A stretch of 64,000 bases of DNA from Prochlorococcus sp. MIT 0701 (GCF_000760295.1 NZ_JNBA01000009.1:23830-87829), one strand, 5' to 3'; counted from the stretch's first letter, positions 9,849 through 21,998 are shown. Numbers and translations: made by a program. Notes: a model not told the origin generated them from the letters alone.

Positions 9849-10484
9849 TTATTGAGAGCTGGGATTGCCTGCATTACGTTGCTCCAATGTATTGAGAGCA
9901 TCAATCACGCTCCCTCGCAACAAATCATCAATTAAATCGTCCGCCTGAAGCTCTTTCAAGCAAGCTTCAGCTGCAGGATCATCAACTTCCCCAAGAGCAG
10001 TTACTGCAATAGCGGCCCGCAAGATATTCTTACTTTTGCAACTCTCTAGCAGAAGTGGAAGCCCCTGCTTGCCGAGAAGAGATAGAAGCGGAACCACTGT
10101 AAGTATCAACTCAGGGATATCATCATGTAGAGCCAATTCGACAACCTCCATGGCCTCCTTTGGAAAGGCTTCACCAGGGGACTTAGCTGCCACTTGCACA
10201 AAAGCCTTGAGACAACTTGTGCGAACTATTCTGTTCTCACTGGCATGAAATATCTGCGCCAAAGGGAGCAAGGAACGTCTACCAAATACACCAAGGGCTT
10301 TTACAGATGATCTTCTAAGTCCAATATCCCCCTGATGCAAGTTTGCCAGCAGCCTAGGCATTGACTCCTCAGGCCAGTAGCGAGCCATTCTCAAATAAGC
10401 TTCTTCTTTGATTTGGGGATTTGGATGAGCAAAGTCATCAAATAAATCCTCAAGATCAGGCTTGCAGTTCTCATCCTTGCTCAT
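9849..10484 (-). CDS. cpeZ: CpeZ, HEAT-repeat chaperone-like lyase subunit
   Basis: The product is 211 aa, matching CpeZ (about 205 aa). HEAT-like helical repeats are visible (IKEEAYLRMARYWPEESMPR, LRRSSVKALGVFGRRSLLPL, VRTSCLKAFVQVAA, LRAAIAVTALGEVDDPAAE). CpeZ assists CpeY and CpeF and stabilises phycoerythrin subunits. It lies on the same strand as cpeA and cpeB, about 170 bp downstream of cpeA, and could be read with them. Its 3' end nearly touches that of the cpeF-like gene. Confidence 0.88.
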   Translation of the reverse strand: MSKDENCKPDLEDLFDDFAHPNPQIKEEAYLRMARYWPEESMPRLLANLHQGDIGLRRSSVKALGVFGRRSLLPLAQIFHASENRIVRTSCLKAFVQVAAKSPGEAFPKEAMEVVELALHDDIPELILTVVPLLSLLGKQGLPLLLESCKSKNILRAAIAVTALGEVDDPAAEACLKELQADDLIDDLLRGSVIDALNTLEQRNAGNPSSQ

Positions 10485-10653
10485 GTATGTAGGCTCAGCA
10501 CATCTAAAGTCACTAGCGACAAGAGTAATTCAGAAGAGCTGGATGGAGATCTTCAAATCAAATAGATTCCCAATACTTTTAAAGACAACGCCAACCAACC
10601 CAAAAAACAAGATGCAAAGACCTTCAGAGGCAGCCGCCTAAAGGCATTGAGGT

Positions 10654-11121
10654 TCAGGAGAGAGCATTAATCAGGTAGTTAAGAAGGTCCTTAAACTCGT
10701 TGGCAGCTTGCTCATCCATATCACGAGGAACACATACACGCTCACGGATGTAGCTAAAGGCCTCGATATATGCAGAAGTAGGGATACCAAGTGTGCGAAA
10801 CACTTCTCGAACACCGGCAATACCCCACTCATCAAGAGGTCCAGTGCTACCGGCTATCAAGCAGTAGTTAATCAGGCGCAAGTAGTGGTTGATATCTCTT
10901 GCACACTTGTCCCTAGTTGCAATGTCATACTTACCGTCGCTGTAAACAGCTTTAAGTGCATCAGCAGTCACATTGTCTATGCCAGAAGCCAGCTTTTCAG
11001 CGGCTTCCATGCGGGCAGCAGCACGATCGAAGGATGCCTTAACAGCTTTAAGGTCGCTTATATCAGGGAAACGACCTGCTGCATCTGCTGCAGTGATCAC
11101 TGTTGTGACAGCAGATTTCAT
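10654..11121 (-). CDS. cpeA: Phycoerythrin alpha subunit (PE-III type)
   Basis: The product is 155 aa, shorter than the usual 164-aa CpeA. The globin-like core is well preserved (MKSAVTTVITAADAAGRFP; INHYLRLINYCL; STGPLDEWGIAGVREV). Bilin-attachment cysteines are at residues 73 (equivalent to alpha-82) and 130 (equivalent to alpha-139). The missing residues map to the loop before Cys73, where the sequence reads AVYSDGKYDIATRDKC; this deletion is known in Prochlorococcus phycoerythrin (also called ppeA). It follows cpeB by 56 nt. In Prochlorococcus the protein occurs in trace amounts without normal phycobilisomes and may act as a small antenna or a light sensor. Confidence 0.96.
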   Translation of the reverse strand: MKSAVTTVITAADAAGRFPDISDLKAVKASFDRAAARMEAAEKLASGIDNVTADALKAVYSDGKYDIATRDKCARDINHYLRLINYCLIAGSTGPLDEWGIAGVREVFRTLGIPTSAYIEAFSYIRERVCVPRDMDEQAANEFKDLLNYLINALS

Positions 11122-11177
11122 CGTGTGATTCCTTCTATGGAAATGTGATGCCTAACTTGGAGAAGCGCACGAATGAT

Positions 11178-12201
<1,024 letters not shown>

Positions 12202-12408
12202 ATGCCTGAAGCCACACGAGCAGAGCTGCAGGAGACCATTGGGGATTTAAACGCCTATCGCAAGCGATTACGAAATGAAATTATTTCGATTGGGCAAAAG
12301 CTAAGGATGCCTCAACAAAAGATCGACGCCTCATTAGCCGAACATACCGAATTGCAGCGAATCGACTTGATTCTCACTGAGCTCGTCGCACAGCGTGATC
12401 AGGATTAG
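12202..12408 (+). CDS. Small coiled-coil protein, 68 aa, upstream of ho1
   Basis: The protein is entirely helical by inspection, with a charged coiled-coil core (LQETIGDLNAYRKRLRNEII) and a second helix (LQRIDLILTELVAQRD). No cysteine, signal or membrane span is present. It stands in line with heme oxygenase, 112 nt upstream, and probably belongs to the bilin-biosynthesis transcription unit. The regular amphipathic pattern and clean ATG make it a likely real gene of unknown function. Confidence 0.7.
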   Translation: MPEATRAELQETIGDLNAYRKRLRNEIISIGQKLRMPQQKIDASLAEHTELQRIDLILTELVAQRDQD

Positions 12409-12520
12409 TCCAGCGTCATTGCCGTTGCATCCTCTTCAAGTGCGAATCCTTCTTTTAAGGTCTTACTGAAACTGCCATTTAGCCTCCTAGGGTCAATCAA
12501 GACATCCGACTTCAAGCACC

Positions 12521-13240
12521 TTGGCGGTAGCCCTTGCGAGCCAACTGAGAGAAGGCACCAAGGCAGCCCACACGATGGCCGAGAACACTGGTTTCGTGAG
12601 CTGTTTCCTTAAGGGCGTGGTTGATCAGTCCAGTTATCGCATCCTGGTGGCTGATCTCTATTTCGTGTACTCCGCATTGGAAGCAGAAATCGGCAAGCTG
12701 CGTGAGCAAAAGCATCCGGTGGTGGCGCCTGTGGGTTTCCCCGAGCTCAATCGCTGCGAGGCCTTAGAACAAGATTTGATTTTTTATTTCGGGAGCGACT
12801 GGAGCAATCTGGCCAAGGCGACGCTGGCTGCTGAGGAGTATGTGGCCCGCATTCACAAGTTGGCTCAGGAGTCGCCTGAGTTGCTGGTGGCTCATCACTA
12901 CACCCGCTATCTCGGTGACCTTTCAGGCGGTCAGATTCTCAAGACCATCGCCCAGAAGGCCATGAAGCTAGAGGGTAATGACGGCGTGCGCTTTTATATC
13001 TTTGATGACATTGCAGACACCAAAGCGTTCAAGACTCAGTACAGCGCCACCCTTGATAGTCTGCCGATCGATCAGCAGACTGCCGAACGCATGGTCGCAG
13101 AGGCAAATATGGCCTTTCACTGCAATATGGCCATGTTCAAGGAGTTGGAAGGCAACCTGGTTGCGGCAATTGGAAAGGTCCTGTTTGGATTCCTCACCCG
13201 CCGTCAGCGAGGAGGCAGCACCGAGGATGCGGTGGCCTGA
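12521..13240 (+). CDS. ho1: Heme oxygenase (biliverdin-producing)
   Basis: This 239-aa protein opens heme to biliverdin IXalpha, carbon monoxide and iron using reduced ferredoxin. The N-terminal motif LREGTKAAHTMAENTGFV carries the proximal haem ligand His17. The distal-helix glycine motif is present as YLGDLSGGQILK. The start is TTG at 12521; the usual MAVALASQLREGTKAAH N terminus follows directly. It supplies biliverdin to PebA and PebB encoded just downstream. Confidence 0.96.
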   Translation: MAVALASQLREGTKAAHTMAENTGFVSCFLKGVVDQSSYRILVADLYFVYSALEAEIGKLREQKHPVVAPVGFPELNRCEALEQDLIFYFGSDWSNLAKATLAAEEYVARIHKLAQESPELLVAHHYTRYLGDLSGGQILKTIAQKAMKLEGNDGVRFYIFDDIADTKAFKTQYSATLDSLPIDQQTAERMVAEANMAFHCNMAMFKELEGNLVAAIGKVLFGFLTRRQRGGSTEDAVA

Positions 13241-13255
13241 GAAGAAAGCAAGAGG

Positions 13256-14986
<1,731 letters not shown>

Positions 14987-15187
14987 GAGCTCTCTGACCA
15001 AGACCCTCCAAAGTTTCAGATAAACTCATTAGAAAGCGAGATTCTTTTGTGCATGGTTGACTTCAACTCAACAAACATGAGCTAAGGCAAGGCATCAATA
15101 GACTTCCAAGTGTTTGTAAGTTCAGCCAAAGATGCCTCATTGGTGTGTAAAGCGATTCACTCTCATCCCGCAACGCTTGGAGTCTGA

Positions 15188-15667
15188 ATGAATCATCGGC
15201 TGCTGTTCGTTTGCCTCGGCAACATCTGTCGCTCCCCAGCTGCAGAAGGGGTTTTCCTGCATCAACTAAAAAACCAAGACATGGAGGAGCACTTCGTAGT
15301 GGATTCGGCCGGCACCAGTGGATGGCACGTGGGCAGGCCAGCGGATTCGCGCATGCGTAGTGCTGCCCAGCAACGAGGGATCCTTCTCCCCAGCCGAGCG
15401 CGACAGATCACCCCGGCGGATCTGCAGACTTTTGATCTAATCCTGACCATGGACGCAGATAATTTGGCGACTGTTCAAAGCCTGGCCAGTGAAGTAGGCC
15501 CCATGGCAACAGCCAGGATCGAGCCCATGCTCAGCTATGCCACCAAAACATCACTTAAGGAGGTCCCAGACCCTTATTACGGAGGAGATGCAGGCTTCGA
15601 GAAAGTGCTCGATCTGCTTGAAGACGCCTGTGAAGGCCTGCTGGTTGAACTCAACTCCCAGGTGTAG
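15188..15667 (+). CDS. Low-molecular-weight protein-tyrosine phosphatase
   Basis: The 159-aa protein begins LLFVCLGNICRSPAAEGVF, containing the C-X5-R-S phosphate loop with catalytic cysteine and arginine. The general-acid aspartate lies in EVPDPYYGG near the C terminus. These enzymes act in the cytoplasm on phosphotyrosine, or on phosphoarginine in some bacteria; the substrate here is unknown. Its 3' end overlaps that of the panC-cmk gene by 17 bp in convergent orientation. Confidence 0.93.
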   Translation: MNHRLLFVCLGNICRSPAAEGVFLHQLKNQDMEEHFVVDSAGTSGWHVGRPADSRMRSAAQQRGILLPSRARQITPADLQTFDLILTMDADNLATVQSLASEVGPMATARIEPMLSYATKTSLKEVPDPYYGGDAGFEKVLDLLEDACEGLLVELNSQV

Positions 15668-17201
15668 GCCAAACCTCCTCGGGGACCTGCACGCGAAAAA
15701 GATCCATCAGGACCTGAATCACCTCCTCAATCGACATGCCGTCAGTGATCAACTCAGTGGCATCTTCAGCTTGCCGCAAAGGAGCAACCTCGCGGGTGCT
15801 ATCCATTCGATCACGTTCCTCGATTTGTGTTTCCAACTCAGCTAGATCAGGAACCGGGAAACCACGATTGTCCAGATCCAGAGCACGACGCCTGGCACGT
15901 TCCGCCGGGCTGGCGGTGAGGAACACCTTCAACTCAGCATCTGGGAAAACGGCCGTACCGATGTCCCGTCCTTCAGCAACCAAACCGCCTCGTAAACCCA
16001 TCCTCTGTTGCTGAGCCGTCAAAGCCTTACGAACACAGCCGTGAGCAGCAACCACTGAAACCGAGGTCGTAACTTTCGGCGATCTGATCGCCTCTGTAAC
16101 GTCGTGACCATTAATCCGAACCCTCTGTGGTCCTGATTGAGATGACTCAAGCTCAAGCTCAAGATTCTCAAGGATGGTTTTGACTTCCACAGGGTCGTGC
16201 GGATCAACATCATGTTGCTGGGTCAACCAAGTGACAGCCCTATACATGGCCCCCGTATCGAGGTAGAGCAGGCCAAGCCGTTCAGCAAAGGCTCGTGTCA
16301 CGGTGCTCTTACCAGCACCGGCAGGTCCGTCTATAGCAACGATTGGCTGACGAATCATCAGAAAAGTGTGATCGATGAGGCGAGTCTCCCCGCAACGCAC
16401 GGCCGCCGCCAGAAGGCAAAGCTTCCTACCAGCATGCAAAGGCTGCAGGGTAAAGGCATCTACCGTTTCTACATACTCAACCTCCAAACCAAGTTGCTCC
16501 CATGCTGACCGGAGCCCAGCAAGATCAACTGCTCGTCCATCCTGAGACTCCCGAGCAGCAAGGGCTAGTAGCTGAGGCAAGGCCAACGCCTGCTGGCGCT
16601 GTTGAGTCATGAGGTAACGATTACGGGAACTACAAGCAAGTCCATCGTCATCCCGCACTGTGGCGACCCCATACACCCGCACCGGCAAACCCAACTGGGC
16701 AACCAAATGGCGCAGGATCACCAATTGCTGCCAATCCTTTTCGCCAAGCACAAGCACCTCTGGCCGAACCAGAGCCAAAAGGCGAGCCACCACCGTGACC
16801 ACACCATCAAAGTGACCGGGCCTACTCGCCCCACACAAATGTGCCTGAAGCTGAGAAGGAACCTGGATCCTGAACTGGGAAGAAGCCCCCCCAGGAAAAA
16901 CCTGATCAACTGAAGGAGCCCAGAGTGCAGAAGCACCTGATCTTGATGCCAACTCACAGTCGGCCTCAAGATCACGAGGATAACTATCGAAATCTTCAGC
17001 AGGGCCAAACTGCAAAGGATTCACGAAAACGCTCACCAACACAGCGGCTGGTTGAACTCTGCCAAATCCTTGAACTGACTTGATCAGCTGGCTATGACCT
17101 CGGTGCAACGCGCCCATGGTGGGTACGAAATGAACCGAAGACTCCTGATGCTTACGCCATCGATGTAACTCAGCCGCTGAACTGAGAACAGAAAAACTCA
17201 G
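15651..17201 (-). CDS. panC-cmk: Bifunctional pantoate-beta-alanine ligase / cytidylate kinase
   Basis: The N-terminal part is pantothenate synthetase (PTMGALHRGHSQLI, FVNPLQFGPAEDFDSYPRDL, then GEKDWQQ), joining pantoate and beta-alanine. The C-terminal part is cytidylate kinase (AIDGPAGAGKSTVTRAFAER, LYLDTGAMYRAVTW, AEGRDIGTAVFPDA). The fusion is common in cyanobacteria. Homologous sequence (SAAELHRWRKHQESSVHFVP) continues upstream of the first ATG at 17117, which itself lies inside the PTMGALHRGH motif. Between that ATG and the upstream in-frame stop there is no ATG, GTG or TTG; a CTG at 17199-17201 overlaps the stop codon of the rlpA-like gene as CTGA. I therefore place the start there. 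Confidence 0.9.
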   Translation of the reverse strand: MSFSVLSSAAELHRWRKHQESSVHFVPTMGALHRGHSQLIKSVQGFGRVQPAAVLVSVFVNPLQFGPAEDFDSYPRDLEADCELASRSGASALWAPSVDQVFPGGASSQFRIQVPSQLQAHLCGASRPGHFDGVVTVVARLLALVRPEVLVLGEKDWQQLVILRHLVAQLGLPVRVYGVATVRDDDGLACSSRNRYLMTQQRQQALALPQLLALAARESQDGRAVDLAGLRSAWEQLGLEVEYVETVDAFTLQPLHAGRKLCLLAAAVRCGETRLIDHTFLMIRQPIVAIDGPAGAGKSTVTRAFAERLGLLYLDTGAMYRAVTWLTQQHDVDPHDPVEVKTILENLELELESSQSGPQRVRINGHDVTEAIRSPKVTTSVSVVAAHGCVRKALTAQQQRMGLRGGLVAEGRDIGTAVFPDAELKVFLTASPAERARRRALDLDNRGFPVPDLAELETQIEERDRMDSTREVAPLRQAEDATELITDGMSIEEVIQVLMDLFRVQVPEEVWPTPGS

Positions 17202-17887
17202 CGCAACACCTCAAGACGCACTTGGGCAATACCACTCGATACCAAACCAAGCTCATGGGCAGCACCATGAGCAAGATCGATGACGCGATGAGCGATAAAA
17301 GGGCCGCGATCGTTGATTGTCACAACAGCAGAACGATCATTCCAAAGGTTGGTCACCCTTACCTTGGTACCAAAAGGCAAGCTGCGATGAGCCGCTGTCA
17401 TCGTGCCTGGCCTGAAAACTTCACCACTTGCAGTTCGGTTTCCGAAAAAGCCCGGGCCGTACCAGCTTGCTTCGCCAGTGCTCACTTGAACAACAGTGGG
17501 AGTTGGCTTGACAGATCGGTTGAGCTTGGCAACTGGAACGATTGGTAACTCTGGTGGTGTCTCAACAACTGAATCAACAGTTAAACCAGTAACGACATCA
17601 GCACTGCCTTGATCTGAGCTGCCTTGATCTGAGCTGCCTTGATCTGAGCTGCCTTGATCTGAGCTGCCTTGATCTGAGCTGCCTTGATCTGAGCTGCCTT
17701 GATCTGAGCTGCCTTGATTGGCAGAGAAAGGCGTCGCCAGAAGCGAGATTCGTTCAAGCAGGGCTGTCTTTACCTGTTCCCTGGTGACCTTTTTGTCGAG
17801 GTCAAGATCAAGGGCAAAGGCTGGTAAAAGTGCAGCACTGCTGGAGCAAACACCAGCAAGAACAAGAAGCGAAACGGAAAATCTCAT
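17198..17887 (-). CDS. rlpA: RlpA-like septal ring lytic transglycosylase/lipid-linked barrel protein
   Basis: The 229-aa protein has a signal peptide (LLVLAGVCSSSAALLPAFA) and a C-terminal double-psi beta-barrel with GEASWYGPGFFGNRTASGEV, MTAAHRSLPFGTKVRVTNL and TINDRGPFIAHRVIDLA. RlpA proteins bind and in some species cleave peptidoglycan lacking stem peptides, in the periplasm. Between signal and barrel lies a tandem Q-G-S-S-D repeat encoded by a 15-bp minisatellite, so the linker length probably varies between strains. Its stop codon overlaps the probable start of panC-cmk. Confidence 0.9.
   Translation of the reverse strand: MRFSVSLLVLAGVCSSSAALLPAFALDLDLDKKVTREQVKTALLERISLLATPFSANQGSSDQGSSDQGSSDQGSSDQGSSDQGSSDQGSSDQGSADVVTGLTVDSVVETPPELPIVPVAKLNRSVKPTPTVVQVSTGEASWYGPGFFGNRTASGEVFRPGTMTAAHRSLPFGTKVRVTNLWNDRSAVVTINDRGPFIAHRVIDLAHGAAHELGLVSSGIAQVRLEVLR
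17611..17715 (-). repeat. 15-bp minisatellite, seven perfect units
   Basis: The unit GATCTGAGCTGCCTT occurs seven times without a mismatch. Read on the minus strand each unit codes Gln-Gly-Ser-Ser-Asp. The unit length is a multiple of three, so gain or loss of units keeps the rlpA frame and only changes linker length. Confidence 0.97.
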
Positions 17888-18206
17888 TACTAGCAGACGA
17901 CACTTGAATGAGGAGAAAAAATCATCCCCTGCAGGAATACGTCCTTAAGCCAACCAAAGTTCAGGCAAACCGTACGAATTACATCCTCTCTTTAGGAGAG
18001 CTCGAACAACACCTCCTCGTCAGATTGATTCATCTTTAACCAGCTAAATAACAGATCCTCACTGGGCTTGCAAGGGCCAGAGCAATGCCGCGCTGATCAG
18101 CCGCACTGATGCCATGCAGAGGCCCAGCTAATGCAAGGCAGGACAATCGTGGCATTGGCTAAATGGAAGGCGACAGAGGAGGATCTAGAGAGGGCCAGTC
18201 GAAACC
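17888..18206 (+). other. Intergenic region between divergent rlpA and purM
   Basis: This 319-bp stretch must contain divergent promoters. A short imperfect hairpin (CTCTC-TTTAG-GAGAG) lies near 17984-18002. No ORF is visible. Confidence 0.5.
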
Positions 18207-19244
18207 ATGGACTACAAGACCGCGGGCGTTGACGTCCAAGCCGGTAGGGCATTCATCGAGCGGATCAGATCTAGCGTCGAAGCCACCCACCGCCCAGAGG
18301 TAATCGGTGGCCTGGGAGGGTTTGGAGGCTTAATACGCCTCCCAGCAGGGCTAAACAAGCCTCTGCTTGTCGCAGGAACTGATGGGGTCGGCACCAAGCT
18401 CGAACTAGCTCAGCAACATCAAGCTCACTACGGAGTAGGGCTGGACCTGGTTGGAATGTGTGTCAACGACGTCATCACCAGTGCCGCTGAACCCCTCTTT
18501 TTCCTCGATTACATCGCCACCGGAACCCTCAGTCCAGAGGCCATGGCACAAGTTGTGGAGGGAATCTCAGAGGGATGTCGCCGCAGCGGCTGCGCCCTAC
18601 TAGGAGGAGAAACAGCCGAGATGCCTGGGTTTTACAACCCAGGTTGCTACGACTTAGCCGGCTTTTGCGTAGCAGTGGTGGAAGAAGACGAGATGATTGA
18701 CGGTCGCAAGATCAAGCCTGGAGATCAGATTATCGGTGTGGCCAGCAGTGGCGTTCATAGCAACGGCTTCAGTCTGGTGCGCAAAGTGCTCGCCCTTACT
18801 GAGGCCAATAAGAACACTCGCTTCGGATCCGACAACAAACCTCTAATCGAAAGCCTGCTAACCCCTACCACCCTTTACGGCCAACTGGTAAAAAATCTCC
18901 TAGCAGCAAAAGTTCCACTCCACGGCATGGCACATATCACCGGTGGAGGCCTACCAGAGAATCTTCCCCGATGTTGTCCAAAAGGCCTTGTTACCGTCAT
19001 AGATCCAAGCAGCTGGACCAGACCAGAACTTTTCCAATGGCTCCAAGATGCTGGCCAGATTCCAGAGCATGACCTCTGGCACACATTCAATCTTGGAGTG
19101 GGTTTCTGCCTAGTGGTCGCAGAAGAAGCAGTAAATGCTGCCCTGCAGGTTTGCAACGAACAAGCTCTTCAAGCTTGGCCTATTGGTCAAATCGAAACTG
19201 CCTCTCCCTCAACCGGGGAGAGATTACGAGGGCTACCCGCCTAA
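18207..19244 (+). CDS. purM: Phosphoribosylformylglycinamidine cyclo-ligase
   Basis: PurM closes the imidazole ring of AIR in purine synthesis, using ATP. The 345-aa product has the full family pattern: [20 protein letters not shown] at the N terminus, [47 protein letters not shown] and [17 protein letters not shown]. Length is standard and the ATG is clear. Confidence 0.97.
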   Translation: MDYKTAGVDVQAGRAFIERIRSSVEATHRPEVIGGLGGFGGLIRLPAGLNKPLLVAGTDGVGTKLELAQQHQAHYGVGLDLVGMCVNDVITSAAEPLFFLDYIATGTLSPEAMAQVVEGISEGCRRSGCALLGGETAEMPGFYNPGCYDLAGFCVAVVEEDEMIDGRKIKPGDQIIGVASSGVHSNGFSLVRKVLALTEANKNTRFGSDNKPLIESLLTPTTLYGQLVKNLLAAKVPLHGMAHITGGGLPENLPRCCPKGLVTVIDPSSWTRPELFQWLQDAGQIPEHDLWHTFNLGVGFCLVVAEEAVNAALQVCNEQALQAWPIGQIETASPSTGERLRGLPA

Positions 19245-19414
19245 AGCATTGCATCGCAAGGGCTCTTGAATCGAAAGATCTCTCTAACTAATTACATCGG
19301 ACTTGTACGACCATATTCTCGAGCCGATCTTCAGACACGCATTCAAGTAATATTTACCTATGCAAGCCGAGAGAATATTTCGGCAACAGCGTCGTCAGAT
19401 CTCACTTAAATCCA

Positions 19415-20050
19415 ATGCCCTTTGATAGCCCCCAGCGCATAACGCGTCGACGTAGCTCAGCAGGCCCTGTGCCTCCACGACGTCAGATCAACGATTACGA
19501 CGATCGCAACGCCCCCCACCGCCAGGGTCAGGGTCCGAGGCCAACCTTTTTAGCCCTGAGGGACCACGGCAAGGTTTATGTGGCAGACCTACCCAATCTC
19601 TCTGACGGGCAACTGGTACACATCTGCAAAGAAGCTGAGGAAGTTCTTGAAAGCCTGGAGCGTCGCATCAGCGATCTCGAACGCGAAACACACAACGGTT
19701 TCGGTGATAGCGACACCTTCATCAAGGCATCCACCAAACGAGATGTGACTCGTCGCTTCATCCGAGCCATCCAAGGTGAGCAAGAACATCGCCTCAGCAA
19801 TCCAGCCCTACGAAAGGCGGCCGCTGAATCTCTGCCTCGCACTTTCCTCGAGATCTCACGCCACCGCTTGCCTGGAGCAACTTTTGATTCACTGCTTCAA
19901 GAAGCATTGGCAGCCTGCGAACTGGAGGGACTGGATTCCGACATTGCTCCAGAGGCACCCGTCAAGGTGGTCCCCATCCGCTCTACTGCAACCAGTCTTC
20001 CGGTCGTGGTGACACCTGATCCAAATCTTCCCAGCTCAACCAGCGCCTGA
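19415..20050 (+). CDS. Cyanobacterial hypothetical protein, 211 aa
   Basis: The protein starts with a basic, arginine- and proline-rich tail (about residues 1-50), then a compact middle with HGKVYVADLPNLSDGQLVHI and a helical segment with coiled-coil character (EEVLESLERRISDLERET). The C-terminal 50 residues are low in complexity. It looks like a conserved soluble cyanobacterial protein, but I cannot name a function. It has good codon use and stands alone downstream of purM. Confidence 0.75.
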   Translation: MPFDSPQRITRRRSSAGPVPPRRQINDYDDRNAPHRQGQGPRPTFLALRDHGKVYVADLPNLSDGQLVHICKEAEEVLESLERRISDLERETHNGFGDSDTFIKASTKRDVTRRFIRAIQGEQEHRLSNPALRKAAAESLPRTFLEISRHRLPGATFDSLLQEALAACELEGLDSDIAPEAPVKVVPIRSTATSLPVVVTPDPNLPSSTSA

Positions 20051-20194
20051 CAGGGATTAATCACTCCAAATGGATTGCCGTCACTTAGCTAAATACTGCC
20101 AAGTGAGCTAATCGAAAGACTCTAGAACTTGCAACGTAAAGGTTGAGATGCTTGGGCCCACTCCTGTTCCCCCAGCGCTCCCTTCTGAAGGGAC

Positions 20195-20410
20195 ATGATC
20201 ACAAAATCGAATCAAATCGCCATCCTCGCGACCATGACGAGAACCGGCAAATCATCCGATCCATTTCACTCCAGGAAACCTCTAAGGGGAAAGGAGGCAA
20301 AAGCGGTTGACACACCAGAGGATGAGGATGTCCTTTGCAACCACTGTCGGCGAACCGCAATCAATGGCATACGTTGTCTGGGAATGTGTGTCGCTGATAG
20401 CGACTATTAA
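20195..20410 (+). CDS. Small cysteine-rich protein, possible zinc binder
   Basis: The 71-aa product ends with two cysteine pairs (CNHCRRTAINGIRCLGMC), a spacing suited to a zinc ribbon. The first half is basic and probably disordered; the true start may be the internal ATG at 20234. It stops 4 nt before the next gene, so the two are likely co-transcribed. Confidence 0.6.
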   Translation: MITKSNQIAILATMTRTGKSSDPFHSRKPLRGKEAKAVDTPEDEDVLCNHCRRTAINGIRCLGMCVADSDY

Positions 20411-20414
20411 CTAG

Positions 20415-20909
20415 ATGCGCACTCCGATTTTTTCCCTCTTACTGATCAGCCTGTCCATGGTTGCTGGAACAAGTTCGATCGCCGATCCACTCCAAGCTAT
20501 CGGTCGCTTTGAAACGATTACCAGCAAATGTAAATACAGATTGGGGAGCGGCTCTCTGCAGACTTGCCATGTTGTTCAGATGGATCGCAAGACCGCGACA
20601 GTTACCGGGGTACGCTTCATCGGCCGAGGCGTAGTGCACGGATCCAGCCGTCATCTCACCTTTGTAGCCAACGCGCCGGATCAGACCATCCCATTACGCT
20701 GTATATCAGGCAGCTGCACCCTGAAGGGGAAAAGATGGACAGCCACGGTGAGCAGCGTGGCAGAAAGCAAGTTTGATGGGCGAGGGGTTGCAGAAGGACT
20801 GCCACAAGCCTGGCCCGTAAACGGTGTTTGTGAGCTCTCTTTGAAAAAACTCCGCTGCAAGGCACGGGCCATGAGTGGAGAGATCTTGACCGGAGAAGCC
20901 CAACTTTGA
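20415..20909 (+). CDS. Secreted hypothetical protein with four or more cysteines
   Basis: The 164-aa protein has an N-terminal signal peptide (FSLLLISLSMVAGTSSIA) and then a beta-rich domain with cysteines at regular intervals (SKCKYRL, LQTCHVV, LRCISGSCTLKG, GVCELSLKKLRCKA). The pattern suggests a disulfide-stabilised periplasmic or exported beta fold. I recognise no named family. It is probably an operon partner of the upstream cysteine-rich gene. Confidence 0.7.
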   Translation: MRTPIFSLLLISLSMVAGTSSIADPLQAIGRFETITSKCKYRLGSGSLQTCHVVQMDRKTATVTGVRFIGRGVVHGSSRHLTFVANAPDQTIPLRCISGSCTLKGKRWTATVSSVAESKFDGRGVAEGLPQAWPVNGVCELSLKKLRCKARAMSGEILTGEAQL

Positions 20910-21389
20910 GAGACCAGCAAGAGCGGGCAGCTTCAAGGCGAGGAGCCATATGACTGGCTAGCGAACCTACCTACAAGATTGTCTATCCAGCGCACCACAA
21001 GAACTGACTACCCCTTCTGTCCATGATTGCAAGCACCACAAGAAGAGCCAAGGCCAAATCCGGCTCGTTGTAGCTGTAGTGAAGGGAAAGGTTTGCCCCG
21101 TTAACAGTCAGAAAACAGCAATGATCCTTTCTAAGCAGCAAAGAAAGCCGCTTAAGAGAGCTCAGCAGAAGCAGCAGAAACTCAGCGAGCAGAATGGCGC
21201 AAGGCATATAGAACGGGTTAATTCAATATGCCCTAATCCAGAATTAACAACTTCATTTTACAAGAGAGAGCGCAAAAGAGCATCCATGCAGTTTGACAAA
21301 GTGAAGACTTGGAAAATTTCAAGCTTGATCAGCCAAAAGTGAACCAACCTTGCTCCCAAATTGCATTGCGTAGACAGCAAGAACCTAAT
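20910..21389. other. Gene-poor stretch at the left edge of the accessory region
   Basis: About 480 bp hold two opposing ORFs of 75-87 codons (20983-21207 minus, 21079-21342 plus). Neither has recognisable features; the forward one is highly basic and the reverse one leucine-rich, as mirror frames often are. I do not call either. Confidence 0.4.
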
Positions 21390-21998
21390 TTAGCGGCATG
21401 ACTCTTTCACCCACTTAGCAGCGATTTCATCACCCAATGCGGAGGCCTCTCTCCAATCAGCACAAGCACCTGTTAGGTTGCCATCATTCTCTTTTGAGAT
21501 TCCACGATTTAGGTAAGCAACCGCAAGTTGAGAATCAATCTCTAGCGCCTTATTATAATCAGCAATTGCCGCTCGATTATCACCTGATTTCCTGTTTGCA
21601 ACGCCGCGATTATTGTATGCAACAGCATGCCTGGCGTCAATTTCCAGAGCCTTGCTGTAATCATCAATAGCACCTTTGTAATCCTCTAGTTCATCCTTGG
21701 CATTACCACGATTATAATATGCAAGGGCATATTGAGGATTAATGATTAATGCCTTGCTAAAATCTTCAATTGATCCTTGATAGTCACCAATCTCATATTT
21801 AGCATTGCCGCTTTTAATATAAGCATTTGCATCATTCTCTTCCCCCTCGCTTCTTGCTGAGACCGCCACCCCGGCAACTCCCACAACAGCCGCAGAAACA
21901 ATCACCAAGGGTTTTCCTACCCGCAAGAACGACAAGCCAACAGCAGTGACAGCAGCTGTGGCAACACCTACAGCAATGGCAGCAGTACGGCGTGGCAT
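21390..21998 (-). CDS. TPR-repeat protein with N-terminal membrane segments
   Basis: Four tetratricopeptide units are visible, with repeated NRGxAxxxxGDxxxAIxDYxKALEID patterns from about residue 60 to the end, and a final variant (NDGNLTGACADWREASALGD). N-terminal to them are alanine- and valine-rich hydrophobic stretches that may anchor the protein. The frame is open to GTG 22019; I prefer ATG 21998 because AGGAG is ten bases upstream of it, whereas it abuts the ATG at 22007. TPR units mediate protein contacts; the partner is unknown. Confidence 0.85.
   Translation of the reverse strand: MPRRTAAIAVGVATAAVTAVGLSFLRVGKPLVIVSAAVVGVAGVAVSARSEGEENDANAYIKSGNAKYEIGDYQGSIEDFSKALIINPQYALAYYNRGNAKDELEDYKGAIDDYSKALEIDARHAVAYNNRGVANRKSGDNRAAIADYNKALEIDSQLAVAYLNRGISKENDGNLTGACADWREASALGDEIAAKWVKESCR

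Noticed and set aside
17611..17715. CRISPR array in the short repeats
   Set aside because: The units are contiguous 15-mers with no spacers and lie in frame in a coding gene.
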